Below are positions 34,257 through 45,475 of a DNA stretch of 64,000 nt, in pieces. This DNA is from Deroplatys truncata (lineage: Eukaryota > Arthropoda > Insecta > Mantodea > Mantidae): contig CM060977.1 in the NCBI GenBank assembly GCA_030765065.1, positions 100,085,795-100,149,794 of the forward strand. Reading direction: 5' to 3'. Made by a program: the position numbers and the translations under genes. The notes under the pieces were generated by a model. It was not told where the DNA came from. It saw only the letters and a list, made by a program, of their open reading frames with translations, and ran no database searches. Positions within the stretch are counted from its first letter, which is position 1, and every line of letters starts with the position of its first letter.

Positions 34257-35974
34257 ATCTTCTCGAGTAATATGGACTTAGCAAAGAGTTCCTTTACTCT
34301 CTCAAAACATTTTTGATGATCCTCTGTCCATTTCCACTTATTGTTCTTTCGGAGAAGCTGCCGCAGTGGTTCTATTTCAGCCGAATATCTTGGTACGAAC
34401 TTACTCTGAAAGTTCAATACCCCTAAGAGACGTCTAATTTGTTGTACGTTCCTTGGTGGTGGAATTTTCATTATTGCTTCTATTCTTTTCTGATCAGGTC
34501 TTATACCTCGTTCATCCACTACATAACCCAGAAAATTTATTTCCTTGACACAAAATTTTGATTTTAGTATGTTCACAGTCATACCATGTTGTTGCAGTTT
34601 GTTTAACACATAATGGACATTATTCATGTGTTCTTCAAATGTTTGACTAATAATTAGGAAGTCGTCAATATACTTTATTAAAAAATCATCTGCAGAATTA
34701 CCAAAGATACTGTGAATGGCTCTCAAAAATCCACTTCCTGAGTTTTTTAAACCAAAAGTATTTACACAAAAACGATACTGGATCCCCGAGTATTGAAATG
34801 AAGTGTAATCACGCACTTGTGGATCTAATTCCACTTGCCAATATGAAGCAGTGAGGTCAATGGATGTCAGAAATCTCCCTCTTGAAAGTTTCGTAATTAA
34901 TTGTTCAATTCCTTCATTTTGAAAATGATCAGGCTTCATGTACTTGTTGACATATCTACCGTCTAATGTTAATCTCAAACTACCATCTCGTTTAATACTC
35001 CAACAGATTGAATTTATGTATTGAGAATTACTTTGCTCAATAATCCCATTTTCTAACATGCTATTTATTAGTTGTCTAGCTTTGTTCCGAAGACTTATAT
35101 GTAAATTGTCATACTTGTGCCTATATGGTGGTACGTCTTCTACTTGAAATGTATGCTGATATACATTACATCTGCCTGGGATATTACTAAATACTGAACT
35201 ATTGTTCATCAAAACATCATGAAGGATTTGTTTTTGCATTATCGTAATATTATAAGCTTCTTCACACTTGTGTATTATTTCCTCATTTCTCTTCTCTTTC
35301 CAGCTGTTGTCTGTCTCGCTCACATGGTCGTCTTTTGTTTGGATTGTAAATTCCTCTACTTTCTCTGGCATTTCTGCTAGCTGTTGAAAATATGGCATGG
35401 TATTCCCTTCAAATTCTGTGACTACCTGCTTTATCTGACTATTTGTATCAGTTTTTGTTATTTGTACAAAAAACTCTTGGTCACAAAGATTTTTCTCATC
35501 CTTTGTCATCTCGATTACAGAAACTTTCTCTTTTATAAATGGTACCCTTATTTCTCTATCGTCTTTTGTCATTCTTAACTCTTCATGTTTAAAATCTATA
35601 CTTGCTTCATATTCATGTAGGAAGTCACAGCCTATAATTATGTCACAAATCAGATGGTTTACAATCAGAAACATAACCTCAAAATTCTCTCCGCCGATAA
35701 GTATATTAAGTAGAGCTTGTGTTTTTATGACCTGTGTCGTTCTTCCAATTGCAACACGACAAACTAAATTACTAGTGGGAAGAGCCATAATTTTGTTACC
35801 TTCATTAATCAAATTTATGTAAAATTTCTGTGAGCAAATTGAAGCTGACGAACCAGAATCTATAGTTGCAATGATCTCTTCCTTCGCAATTTCCATCCTA
35901 ACATGAGGTGACTCAAAATTTTCTCCCTTATCTTTTGTTGCTGTAATCTTATTACAGGGTGTATGTGTAGGCAT
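34202..35974 (-). pseudogene. Protease and reverse transcriptase
   Basis: 590-codon frame, ATG at 35974. Retroviral-type aspartic protease active site ATIDSGSS with Asp at residue 39. The reverse transcriptase fingers and palm follow, with GSLRLTLDGRYVN, SIDLTASYWQVELD near residue 370 and the YIDD catalytic box at 433-436 (plus 34664-34675). A LGYVVDERGIRP connection and LLGVLNFQSKFVPRYS thumb follow. All visible catalytic residues of protease and RT are kept. The pol frame stays open upstream across the gag stop (36043-36045), one base behind the gag frame, consistent with -1 frameshift expression at a GGAAAAC stretch (36048-36054). That site is not a classical heptamer. The frame ends in 18 out-of-frame residues after the shift near 34265. 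Confidence 0.95.
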
Positions 35975-36042
35975 ATTATTTGTATTGGTAATGGATACTG
36001 AATTATTAAAGACGTCCTGAGAACCTACTACACAGGAGTCTG

Positions 36043-38247
36043 TTAACAGTTTTCCTGGTTATTTCCATGTTCACGTACGGGACTGCCATTCCTAACAGGC
36101 GCTAAATCTATCTCATTGTCGCTACCATTGTTTTGAGTTCCCCTTCCTCGAGTTCGAAATCCTCGATTTTTGACATTATGTCCCCTTGGTACGTAATTTT
36201 CTTGCCGTTCCTCAGATCTTTCCCGGTTACTGTTTTCCCTCCAGTGAGTGAAATTTCCCCTTTGTCTAATATACCGCCTTCCATAATTTTGCCCTCTTTC
36301 AGGCAATCTTTCTGTCCTGACATAATTTATTTGTTCCTGTCGACCTGGTCTCCCATCTGTCCTTGATCTTTCAAATTGTGGAACGTATGATTGATACCGT
36401 TGTCTGGTATTATTTTCATGACGTCTGTCTTGTCCTCTACTTTGCTGATAACTACTTTGGTAATTTCATCTATCTCGCACATCTAAAAATCTATGCTCCC
36501 ACTCCCGAGATATATCTTCTTCCTGTTGTTCCAAAGCTGTCATTAATTCTGTCATCTCATAGATGCTATGTGGTTTTGCAGTTAATAAGTAATTTTGTAT
36601 CCTTAAAGGATAATGCCTTGCGAGCAAACTCACAAAATCTTCCTGATTGATTGGAGGTGACAAGTTTCTAACCTGACTTGCATGTTTCAGTAAGTAATCA
36701 GTCATTGATATTCCCTCTCGTGGATTAAATTGACCATGACTAAGCATTGCTCGAATTCTGTGCTGTACCGTAACATTCCAAAATCTGTTCATGAATAACC
36801 TCTTAAAGGATTCATATGAAATTTCACCCCCTGATACCATTTGTAACCAATCTAAAAGTTTTCTGGTCCAAACATCTTTTGACAACTATCATTTTCAATG
36901 CTTCAGGTATTTTTTTAATTTGAGAATACTCTGATAATTCTGCAATGAACTGTACTGGACTGGAGTTTTCATTAAATTTTGGAAGTGGAAAATCACTTAA
37001 GATATGATTGTAATTTTGCAAATTCCCTGCTCCCATATTTAAATTCTCTAGTGTTACTTGTGCACTCTGAGTTTCAGCATTAGCTATAGATGATGCTGCC
37101 GCATCACTCACATTATTTGTCATACCTGAGGAACTACCTCTATCATTATGTTGAACATCTGATACATTCACATCACATATATTTGCCCTTGAATTCAATT
37201 CTAACCTATTTACAGTACCTTGCAGATTTTCTATTGTCTGTTCCAATTTTTTATTATTCTCATTTTGAACAGTTTGGTGTTCGTTAATTTCAGAAGTTAG
37301 CTTTTGATTAAAATCTTTAGACAAATCTTTAACTTCATCAGACAATTTATTTCTCTGTGTTTCTGACTCCTTCTGAATTTCAGATATTTCCCCTCTGAAA
37401 TTAACTTGCACCTGCATTAAATCTGCATTTGTAGCCTCCATCATTTCTCTTAACTCACTTGAAATACTACTCATTCGGCTACCTAACTCTGTATAGTTTA
37501 CATTAACGTTTTCAAACTTAGTATTAACCTCATTTTTGGTTATATATTTCCCTGCTCATGTCCAACATTTTCTTTGAAACTTCACCTATTTCATTTGCTA
37601 TCATTTCTTGATTTTCATTTTTCATTCTAATCATGCTACTATCTAGTTCCATGAATTTCTTTTCAATTTCTTCCCTATTTTGATCTAATTTATGCTCTAA
37701 TTTCTCATTACTCTTACCAATTTCTTCCCTTAATTGATCTGTAATACTCTTATCAATATCTTCCCTCAATTTTTCATTATTCTGAGTTAGTTTTTGTTCT
37801 AAACTCCTATCAAAATCTTCCCTCAATTTCTCATTATTCTGAGTTAGTTTTTGTTCTAAACTCCTATCAATATCTTCCCTGTTTTGATCTATTTTCTTAC
37901 TAAGATCTTCCCTCAATTCCCTGACTCTTTTGCATATCTTCCCTTAATTCTCTATTATTCTGATCTAGTTTTTCTAATTTCTCATTAGTCTTACCATTAT
38001 CTTCCCTCATACTCCTAACAATATCTTTCAGCATTTCCATCATACTAGCATCAAAATTAACATTTCCTGCTATTCTATTCTCACTTTCTGCACTAACATT
38101 TTCACCCTCAAATCCTAAAAAGTTTGGGCTATTTTCTGTAACCTGTATTGAATTACAGCTAGCTGTTACATTATCTCCCTCCATAATTATTTCTTCTGTA
38201 TTATTAGTAGCCATTGTTTTCTTTATCCTACTACTCCTTAAGTACAT
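36043..38247 (-). pseudogene. gag, broken by three frameshifts and one stop
   Basis: Starts at ATG 38247 (a second ATG is at 38214). Segments in order: 38247-37900; 37916-37530; about 37535-36824; 36885-36466; then a TGA at 36463-36465 read in frame into 36462-36043. The N-terminal third is coiled coil, with ~19-residue repeats around LREDIDRSLEQKLTQNNEK (37760-37915). The middle has a capsid-like segment (WLQMVSGGEISYESFKRLF..). The C-terminal is Arg/Gly-rich (RGHNVKNRGFRTRGRGTQ) without a CCHC knuckle, so RNA binding is presumably through the RG-rich tail. The shifts near 37915, 37535 and 36880 are each one base; the TGA fits a CGA to TGA transition. Confidence 0.8.
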
Positions 38248-38599
38248 TTGAAGGTTACAATTTTGTTTTCTAAAAAAAAATTACGATACTCTGACCTTTG
38301 TGATGCTGTCTGTTGCTGTTACTTTGATGTCCAGCTTCCTGCCCCTCTCTCCTAGATTTGTATGTCGCTTCGATGAATCTTCGTCGTTTTGTTGTCCTGT
38401 AGTTTGAATTTCCCTGTTGCCTTGTAATCTCGGAATTACGATCGTAGTCTGTGGTCCCTGTTGTTTCTGGAATCTGCGTCTTGTAGATTATTTCACTGCT
38501 GCATTCGTTCCACGTCCTGGTTCCTTTCCTGGTCACTCTGCTCCTTCCTGGTTATGCTGATCCTTTCCTGGCCATCGTGTTCCTTTCCTGGTCACTATG
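38248..38599 (-). other. 5' leader of the retrotransposon
   Basis: About 350 bp between primer-binding site and gag. It contains a CCAGGAAAGGA-type motif repeated four times in 38515-38595 (seen as TTTCCTGG on the plus strand), possibly a packaging or regulatory segment. Confidence 0.6.
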
Positions 38600-38617
38600 C
38601 CCCACGTTCTGGTGCCA
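38600..38617 (-). promoter_or_regulatory. Primer-binding site
   Basis: Minus-strand TGGCACCAGAACGTGGGG, three bases inside the 5' LTR. It resembles the tRNA-Lys-type sites of other gypsy elements at both ends (TGGC.CC..ACGTGGGG) but with internal differences, so the primer tRNA is not certain. Confidence 0.7.
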
Positions 38618-38620
38618 ATT

Positions 38621-39556
38621 TGCGAGTGTATTCTTATAATGTTTGTTTACATCAGTGTTGAAGCCATCTTGTGACGTCATTCATTTGTTCGGTTTGTAGC
38701 TCCATCTTGTGTTAGCAATTTGCATCAGTGTTAGTGTTCGAAAGAATTTTAAGTTTGTTTATTATCCTCCGGCTAGCTATTATCTTATCTTGGGTCGAAC
38801 ATGTGTCTTGATCAGGGTTGTGTAAACGGAAAGGAATCTTTTATCCAAAAAGAACACTGATGAAGAAATTTGTTTTATAATTTTTTATTGTCGAACACGT
38901 TCACTATCACTTTTACATATTGATCTAGATACTCGCCAAACTGAAACTGTTATAATAACTTCTTACTGATCACTTTTAATCAACGTACTTCAACCTTTTA
39001 TATAATTAACTTTACCATATTTTAGATCTTTCATAATTCTGCTGCGTGTAACTTGTGAATCTATATCCGATGTATGACGAACTAATACTTTCGACGAACT
39101 GACTGACTGAAGACGACGTGTAGTGTACACAGAGTTTTGATGAACTGCCCGCGATCTACCTCTGACTTGGCTTATTTATACTCCTTCATCCAGATACGCC
39201 TAAAGATTATAACTGAACTGCTATTGGCTAATAAAACGCGCCAACATTAGCGTCTATCTTAATAACCAATTAAAATTATGAATACATATGCTTTAGGGAG
39301 AACACATTCCAGAAGTTTCTACCGAAAACGCGCCAACATTACGTAACTTCCTCGTTTCCAATAATGATAAACAGCTCAACCCTCTCTCTGCATTATTGCG
39401 CGCTATTATTGACAGTTTCAGTAAGGTCGTAGAAACTTACTTATCAACAATAATTACAGTCAAGAAACATCTCAAATCAATGTCACATAAAAATGCATAT
39501 TCATATTACAATCATTATTTACATTTAAGTAATTTGTGATACAAATTACTGCATCA
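38621..39556 (-). repeat. 5' LTR (right) with TATA box and poly(A) signal
   Basis: 936 bp. On the minus strand: CCAAT (within TTAGCCAATAGCAG), TATAAATAA at 39180-39172, then AATAAA at 38889-38884 about 290 bp downstream. This gives a U3-R-U5 organisation with transcription toward gag. A GCGCGTTTT element lies upstream of the CCAAT box. Confidence 0.9.
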
Positions 39557-39562
39557 CACATC

Positions 39563-39572
39563 AGATTTTTTC
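39563..39572. repeat. Right copy of 10 bp duplication (AGATTTTTTC)
   Basis: Identical to 30066-30075. Other HER copies also end in CAGATTTTTT, so part of this match may be element end or insertion microhomology. Confidence 0.6.
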
Positions 39573-39745
39573 TTGTGGGGTCATCTTAAAGCCCTTGTTT
39601 ATGACACACCGATCGAATCGGAAGTGGACCTAATATCGAGGTTATTAATGAGCTGTGACACAATTAGGAACATGCCAGGACGCTTTTGAACCAGTATAAT
39701 AGCCGATAGTGCGTCGCTGCAATGCCTGTATTAAGGCTGGTGCAG
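39573..39745 (+). pseudogene. Tc1/mariner-superfamily transposase relic, right part
   Basis: Continues the motif interrupted at 30075: LWGHLKALVYDTPIESEVDL, then CDTIRNMPGRF and, after stops, a CLY.GWCR-like tail (the C..CI..GGGHFE region of the family). The coding sense and motif order fit the left part at 29825-30065, but the RWIGRGGP/SPDLTPL segment between HFS and DFFLWG is shortened. Confidence 0.75.
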
Positions 39746-40895
39746 GACATATTTAACAGTTCTTGTAATGTGTGTTGATATTTAATTGTATTGTTGCGAG
39801 TGTTATAACCTTCAGGTGTATACTATAAATAAAAGCCTTGTAATAAAAATTCAAAAGTTTAGGTTAATTAATATTATTATGAAGCATTTCCAGACATGCG
39901 TTCCTATATTGAAGCTGTACATAATTGTCTCCACTATTATACTTAAAAGTTTGTAACACAGTTAAAAATAACCATGTATATCGTTATTAAATTTTTAGTA
40001 ATTTATGAAATGTTATAGTTAATATCTGCTAGAAATAAAAGTGGTTTTCAATGTTGAAACCATTATCAAAATAGATTGAGTTATTTTTAGATTACCTGGA
40101 TGCACAGAATACATGCACGCAAAACTTCTCTTTATAATTTTAGTAGATATTTGTGATATTATTTATATAAATAATTGGTTCTTTATGAATTTTCCCTCTT
40201 TCTTTAGGGCTTAATCCCCCTACGGGCTAATAAAGTCAGTACCTCGTGTCAGACGACCGTGACTACAGAAAGCTTTCATATCTCGCAATGTGATGGATGT
40301 AAAAGCAGGAACCTGCCATCTCCATCTCAATAATGCCACTCGCAGATTCCTCCAACTGTGACCTGGCCGCTAATTGGTATCGCTCGGACTAACTTCTGAT
40401 TTAGATCAGTTAGAAACCGGGCCAGAGTTAGAAACTTAACACAAACAACATGAAGGACACGTGAATGTCATTTACTGGTGCTAATTCCATTAACACGAGT
40501 GTGTAAGGAAATGAAGAATGTCGAAGACCACATGATTCAATTAGCCAGTAGAGTTCCTAACTAGCGTCTGCGATCATGTTAACTCTAACTGCACTACTGG
40601 ATGCTATCGAGTTCTAATTCTATTTTGATGACCAAGTTACTTCCCTGGTGTCACGGATCGGTAGTAAACTGCGAATCCTTTATGAAGTGTTCATCAAATA
40701 ACGGAATTTCTATACCTAACATATATCTGTGATGTAAAGTGCTACCAAACGTCCTAAGGGGAAATTTCTGAAAAATCTGGATTATCCTACATTTTAAGGA
40801 ATATAAATATTCTTTAGTTTCAAAACGATTAGAACTCGAGAATGATTAGCACAATATTTGTTGAAAATAATGGATTTACTTCGCTATTCCTGTGC
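39746..40895. other. No gene recognised
   Basis: A+T-rich at first, then a GC-richer patch (40200-40660) with a GGGCTTAATCCCCCTACGGG inverted motif. No coding similarity. Confidence 0.4.
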
Positions 40896-40902
40896 ACAAC
40901 CA

Positions 40903-41065
40903 TTTTTACTTTCTCTACAATGTACCAGTAGGTAGAGATGGTATTGCATTCCACCCAAAATTTGGATACCGAGATTTCATCGGAAATACATGTTTTGAGG
41001 CCGCTGAATACACAAAAAGTATTTTTAGAGAAAGGTCCGCGTGTGCGCGCGCGTACGTGCGCATT
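40903..41065 (+). repeat. HER hairpin-end fragment
   Basis: Arms CTCTACAATGTAC and GTAGGTAGAG, then the standard blocks to a GTGTGCGCGCGCG tract. Confidence 0.6.
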
Positions 41066-42420
41066 TAGCTTCAATTCTTAATTATTCCACATAAATACAA
41101 GGAACCCCCAAAAAACACTTCTTAGAATGCAATGCTAATTTAAAAAGTTAGTATAGTATACGTTTTGAAAATTTACAAAACGTCTCACACTGGGTGCTTC
41201 TACCTACCCCGCCATCATCCAGGCATGCCGTATCACCGATTATTTCACCTGGGCCCGTCCCATCCTAATCCACATTGGAGATAGCGCACACAGAGGGTCT
41301 ATCCACACTCGACCAACAACTAACTTTCCGGCCTTGAAATAAAAATTGTCTTACGGCAGAGGGCAGTTCGACTCGTACCAAATAACTAACAGTTTTCAGC
41401 CAGTATACATGTGGTTGAGAAGAAGCAGAATCAGTCCGCAAAGTTGTCTGCTGCTACTTTCAGAGATAAACAAGCATCTATGTTAGCATATAATAATATA
41501 ATATAACTTCTATATGAGAAAATCAGCTGCAAAAGTTACAGAAAAAATCAAACAAACGCGTAACTCTGACATTCATGTGTTGAAATTACAGAACAAAGAT
41601 ACAACGAAATAGCAACAGCACCTTTAAAAAATTACAAAGTAATAAAAAATTCAAACAAATAATAACATTTATCTCAGAAATGGCTCATGCCAAAAATAAG
41701 GGCGTAACTTGGTAATTTATTTCTTAGCATAAATAAACCGTTGGAACAAAATAAAAACGAAATGCAGGTAACGATTTGAATCACATTAAACCCTAATAAG
41801 AAAATTAAACATGTCAAGGGTTTTTCTTCTTTATGTTTACTATTCTATTAGCTTCTTTAAATTACCTCTGTACTACACTTACCATGCGAGTGTCCGGAAA
41901 CTTTTAGCCGACAGTGTACATATTCTCTGTTTCCTACTTATTTTCCTTTTTAATACATTATATTCTCTGCTATTCGTTTTCCTATCGTTTAGTCACATAC
42001 CTTCGATTATATTCACTTGTGCATATTAAATATAGCGTGGTGTAACAGGTCAACTTAGCTAGGTCTGGCACTTTTCTTAACGCCTTCTACACTGTCATTG
42101 TTGGAATTGCTAGTTTTCGACTCGCCTGCCGGCCTTTGCTTTACGCGGACAATCCTTCGTTTGGATCTGATTATGTCACCTAGGAATGTTGTTACTAGGA
42201 GCTTTAAAACCTTCCTCTGCACGCCCGCTGAGCTGTAACCGAACAGTAACTGAATTATAATACAAAGAAAAACCTTTAGCACGCAAGTTATCGTGTTTCA
42301 ATCATTTCGTTACCATGGACTAAAACATTAACACAAAATCTGTGCATGTAAATTCAAACTTCCACAGCTATTCTTCAATTATGTTATTATACTAAAGAAA
42401 AAAATTCTGTTTCATGATTT
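41066..42420. other. No gene recognised
   Basis: Includes a minus frame at 42282-42055 that looks signal-peptide-like but has no ATG. Nothing else supported. Confidence 0.4.
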
Positions 42421-42424
42421 TCTT

Positions 42425-43090
42425 TACCTTTATCTGTTATTACTGGGTAAAAGGTTTATTCATACGAAAGTTGATTTTTCGGTCTACTTCATTTTAATCG
42501 AGATTCTTTGCAGAAATAGCTGCATTATATATTTTGTTATAGATACAATGGAAATAGCGATACTCCAATGTCTGAGAACTGGCGCTAATACGAGATAAAA
42601 AATTCCTTCGGAATAAAGAGGACTTGACGGGCTAATCCTAGAAAATTCAAGATATACATTTTGTTCATCGTATAGAAATCTTTAGTATATAGCATTTTGA
42701 TCAAAATCGTTAAATCCATTTTTTAGAAAATCAAAGTTTTCGAAAACTTTTCCCCTTATAGGGTAGTTGGGATGAGGGTTTTCCTAAAATTCTTCGTGCT
42801 ACAAGTTCAGTACCTTTCAAAGATATTGAACTTATATGCCAAGCTTGGCATTTATCCGACTTTTCGTTTCTGAGATATGCTGTTCACAGACACATACATT
42901 TTTTAGGTTCAGGGGCTTTTCGTTTCTGAGATATGCTATTCACAGACACACACATTATTTTTAAAAATGCAATTTTTTGAGTTCAAGGGCCTCAAAGCAT
43001 TATTTCCAGGTGAAATCTCGACATCGAATTTTCGGGTGGAATACAGTATTTTCCCTACTTACTATACGCAGTAGAAAGGCTAAAAATACA
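42425..43090 (-). repeat. HER copy with duplicated internal block
   Basis: Near-complete inverse copy ending in hairpin CCCTACTTACTATACGCAGTAG (split, 43052-43073). The TTTTCGTTTCTGAGATATGC..CACAGACACA block occurs twice in tandem (42863-42895 and 42918-42952). Confidence 0.65.
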
Positions 43091-43094
43091 AGCT

Positions 43095-43220
43095 TCAACT
43101 CATATAATCATTTATATATTTCGATTAACAAGAAGTATATAGAAGAATAAGCTCCTGTAAGAATATTTGGAGAAGAGTGAATAGACAAAGTCATATAAAT
43201 GCAATACATTAGATTTTCCA
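43095..43220 (+). repeat. HER terminal fragment
   Basis: Only the last ~120 bp: ATTTCGATTAACAAGAAGTATAT to CAATACATTAGATTTTCC. Confidence 0.55.
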
Positions 43221-43230
43221 ACATGTTAGC

Positions 43231-43520
43231 AAGGTCGTCCCCCGTTGTATAGGGTTAGCTTCTAGTTCCCGAGGTCACGGATTCCAACCCAGCTTAGGGC
43301 GATGAATTTTTCGGGCGTAAAAATCCTTAGTATGGCTTCCTTCGCAAGGGAAGTAAACCCATTGGTCCCGTGTGGTGGATTTACGGCATGTAAAAGAACC
43401 TCATGCCTAATAAAAAAGCTTCTGAGGAAAATCCCGCCTTTCACGCCCAATATAGAATGGGACGTTAAGGACCACAGCAGTTAAACAGCGTCCACAAATA
43501 AAACTCGCATACTTATTATT
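43231..43520 (+). repeat. SINE-1, full length, 8 bp target duplication
   Basis: ATGTTAGC at 43223-43230 and 43521-43528. It has the tRNA-like head, the CGGGCGTAAAAATCCTTAG core and a tail ending AATAAAACTCGC.. with A+T-rich bases. Confidence 0.85.
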
Positions 43521-43708
43521 ATGTTAGCGGTATGTCTGCCCTTCAGATCTTCATGTCCAGGGGTTTTCCACAAAGGTTTATACACATCCCACAAGAAGTA
43601 ATATATATCCGATTTCTGATCGAATGTAAGGGCGTTAATAGAGCGTGACTTAAGATATCCCCTGGGGCCTTCTTCACCATTAATATATTGAAGAGGAAAG
43701 GAACTATA

Positions 43709-44032
43709 GCTTGACTGTTTAAGAACATGTAAATAACTAGAAACGCAATTTATATGAGGAAAAGTAACTGATGCTTGAGGACTAAAACGCTAACATCTAG
43801 AGAATTAACTTATATTCAAGAGTATTTTCAAACGAATATTACCTTATATTCGCAATTAACCTCGCAAAAAACTGTTGCTTGACTGTTTAAGAACGTGTAA
43901 ATAGCTAGGAAATACTAATTTATGAGGATCTATAAATGATGTTTGTGGACTAAACTAGAGAATTGACTCATATTCAAGAGCACTTCCAAACGAACATTTG
44001 TTCTATATTCTCAATTAACCTAGCAAAATATC
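43709..44032. repeat. Tandem duplication, ~168 bp unit
   Basis: GCTTGACTGTTTAAGAAC starts both units (43709 and 43877). The second unit is diverged and about 12 bp shorter. Contains no ORF. Confidence 0.8.
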
Positions 44033-45066
44033 GACAATATAGCTATTCGAAATTTGCCAAGAGTTGACAGAATTAGCATAGGTATGCTTATTGGTGCGAT
44101 ACACAGCACAAGGCGTGAAATCATGACGTCATTAAGTAACGTAGAAGATTTAACAAATGCGGTTTGTCAAGGGAAGCCCTACCTGTCGTTTCTGTACTAT
44201 TGCATGCTGATTCATGAATAAATGATGCTATATTGAAGCCTACGCTGTCGAAGAGACTATTATTACTGTATAAAACGGTCACAACAAACTTCAGGAACAT
44301 GCACAAGGTATTTGTCGTCTGTAAATGCAATTAGCGCCTCAACTAAATCTCCCCTCCCCAAAAAGGTTTATAGTAGCGCAACAGTTTGTTTAGGAGTTGG
44401 CATATGTTTGCACTGAAAAATAAAAACATGTGGAGATTAAAGGTCATTAACGCTGTACGCTAAAGGGAAAGCCTTTCAATCCAGTTTTGATGTTGTATAT
44501 TACATTGCCCTACATGCGTTCTAATAATAGCACAGAAAACCTACTGTCACACATTCCACTACTTCTAAAGTGACGCGGGGTCCAAGCTGTTGTTGCTTTT
44601 AATTGCATCGAACACTTCATAAAACTAATTTAATTAGCATGGTAGAATTTATTAAAAATACCTCGTTGAACGCCATATCCTCATTCATAACGCACGCGTG
44701 TACCGCTTTTAATCCCGGAGTTCGCTGTGAATTATTTTATAATGATGGTCGGTACAATAAAAATTGGTTGGTGTGCTGGACTCCAATTTAGCGACGTAGA
44801 CAAAAATCACAATTACAATTCAAACGAAGACCGCCGTCGCCGCCAACGCCGCAGAACAGAAATAATGGTTGTGGAGTGGAAGCAGTTATGGAGCAAATTG
44901 AATAATGCGAATAACGCACGGCTACACAGATGTGGTATCTTTTTTTTCTCCCCCTTTCGTTTTATTTGCAAAATTCAGCACGTTACTTTAGTGTGGTTAT
45001 GTTGGCTGTCGGTTTACAAATCAGAGTAGCATTTTAAGGCCGCTAACCGATATATTTTCACTGTGA
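44033..45066. other. No gene recognised
   Basis: A plus frame (44727-45029) includes an Arg-rich run from a CGCCG-rich patch (44830-44855). No domain resemblance. Confidence 0.4.
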
Positions 45067-45089
45067 AGGACTACTGTACTGAAGGGGTG

Positions 45090-45317
45090 TGACAAAACTT
45101 TCCGTGGTCGAGTGGTCAGCGTTATAGCTGGTCAACCCAGGGGTCCCGGATTCGATCCCCAGCTGGGGCGGGGAAACCCTTCTTTAACCAGAGTCGCCAT
45201 CATAAACTACACGGTTTAAACCTCAAGTTCCGTTCCGGCTACAGTTGGTCTCTCCATCACTTTTTGGGTCTTACTACACTTCTTCCACCAATTGGGCGGT
45301 TATATAATACATGGAGA
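45090..45317 (+). repeat. tRNA-headed SINE with imperfect ~21 bp flanking repeat
   Basis: Box A-like GTGGTCGAGTGGTCAGCG and box B-like GGATTCGATCCCCAGC (45149-45164), then a body with no coding. GGACTAC.GT..TGAAGG lies on both sides (45068-45089; 45318-45338) with a few mismatches, read as an aged target duplication. Confidence 0.65.
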
Positions 45318-45371
45318 GGACTACGGTGTGAAGGTGCGTAAACCGTTCTCTTTTATTTTCCATCGTTTCTA

Positions 45372-45475
45372 CTATCTTTGTAGGCAATTCCTAATTCTTT
45401 CCTTGTATCTTCAATCCTTTGATGATCCAGCAGAATGTATCCATTCATGGACGCAGTAATTTCATCTCCGATGGC
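45372..45475 (-). pseudogene. LINE ORF2 fragment, C-terminal region
   Basis: Minus strand encodes GYILLDHQRIEDTRKELGI. This resembles the GYTLLDH.RNE.I..EL segment found near the end of many arthropod LINE ORF2 proteins. Only ~30 residues are readable. The assignment rests on this motif alone. Confidence 0.4.

Larger units (their letters stand above)
30928..39556 (-). mobile_element. Ty3/gypsy-type LTR retrotransposon, 8,629 bp, target duplication CACA
   Basis: LTRs at 30928-31863 and 38621-39556, both 936 bp, bounded TG..CA. CACA lies at 30924-30927 and 39557-39560. Order on the minus strand is 5' LTR, primer-binding site, gag, protease, reverse transcriptase, RNase H, integrase, then a ~680 bp non-coding stretch and the 3' LTR. 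Integrase after RNase H defines the Ty3/gypsy order. No env-like ORF. The two LTRs differ by about eight substitutions and no indels by eye (~99%), implying recent insertion, yet the coding region is broken in several places. Confidence 0.95.
30076..39562 (+). repeat. HER, full length, split by LTR retrotransposon
   Basis: 30076-30927 holds all blocks from the hairpin (CTACTACGTATAGTAAGTAG, 30081-30100) to GTGAGTGTAACACA. The final bases (CACATC) resume after the LTR element. Roughly 860 bp without the insertion. It has a (TG)n tract at about 30205-30240. Confidence 0.8.

Noticed and set aside
37700..37915. CRISPR-like direct repeats
   Set aside because: They are coding repeats of a coiled coil in gag, without unique spacers.
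42055..42282. 75-codon minus frame starting like a signal peptide
   Set aside because: The start codon is GTG, an in-frame stop lies five codons upstream, and there is no ATG before the hydrophobic run. No family resemblance.
45100..45170. Functional tRNA gene
   Set aside because: A and B boxes are present but the acceptor stem does not pair cleanly and the block is followed by a SINE body with a target duplication.
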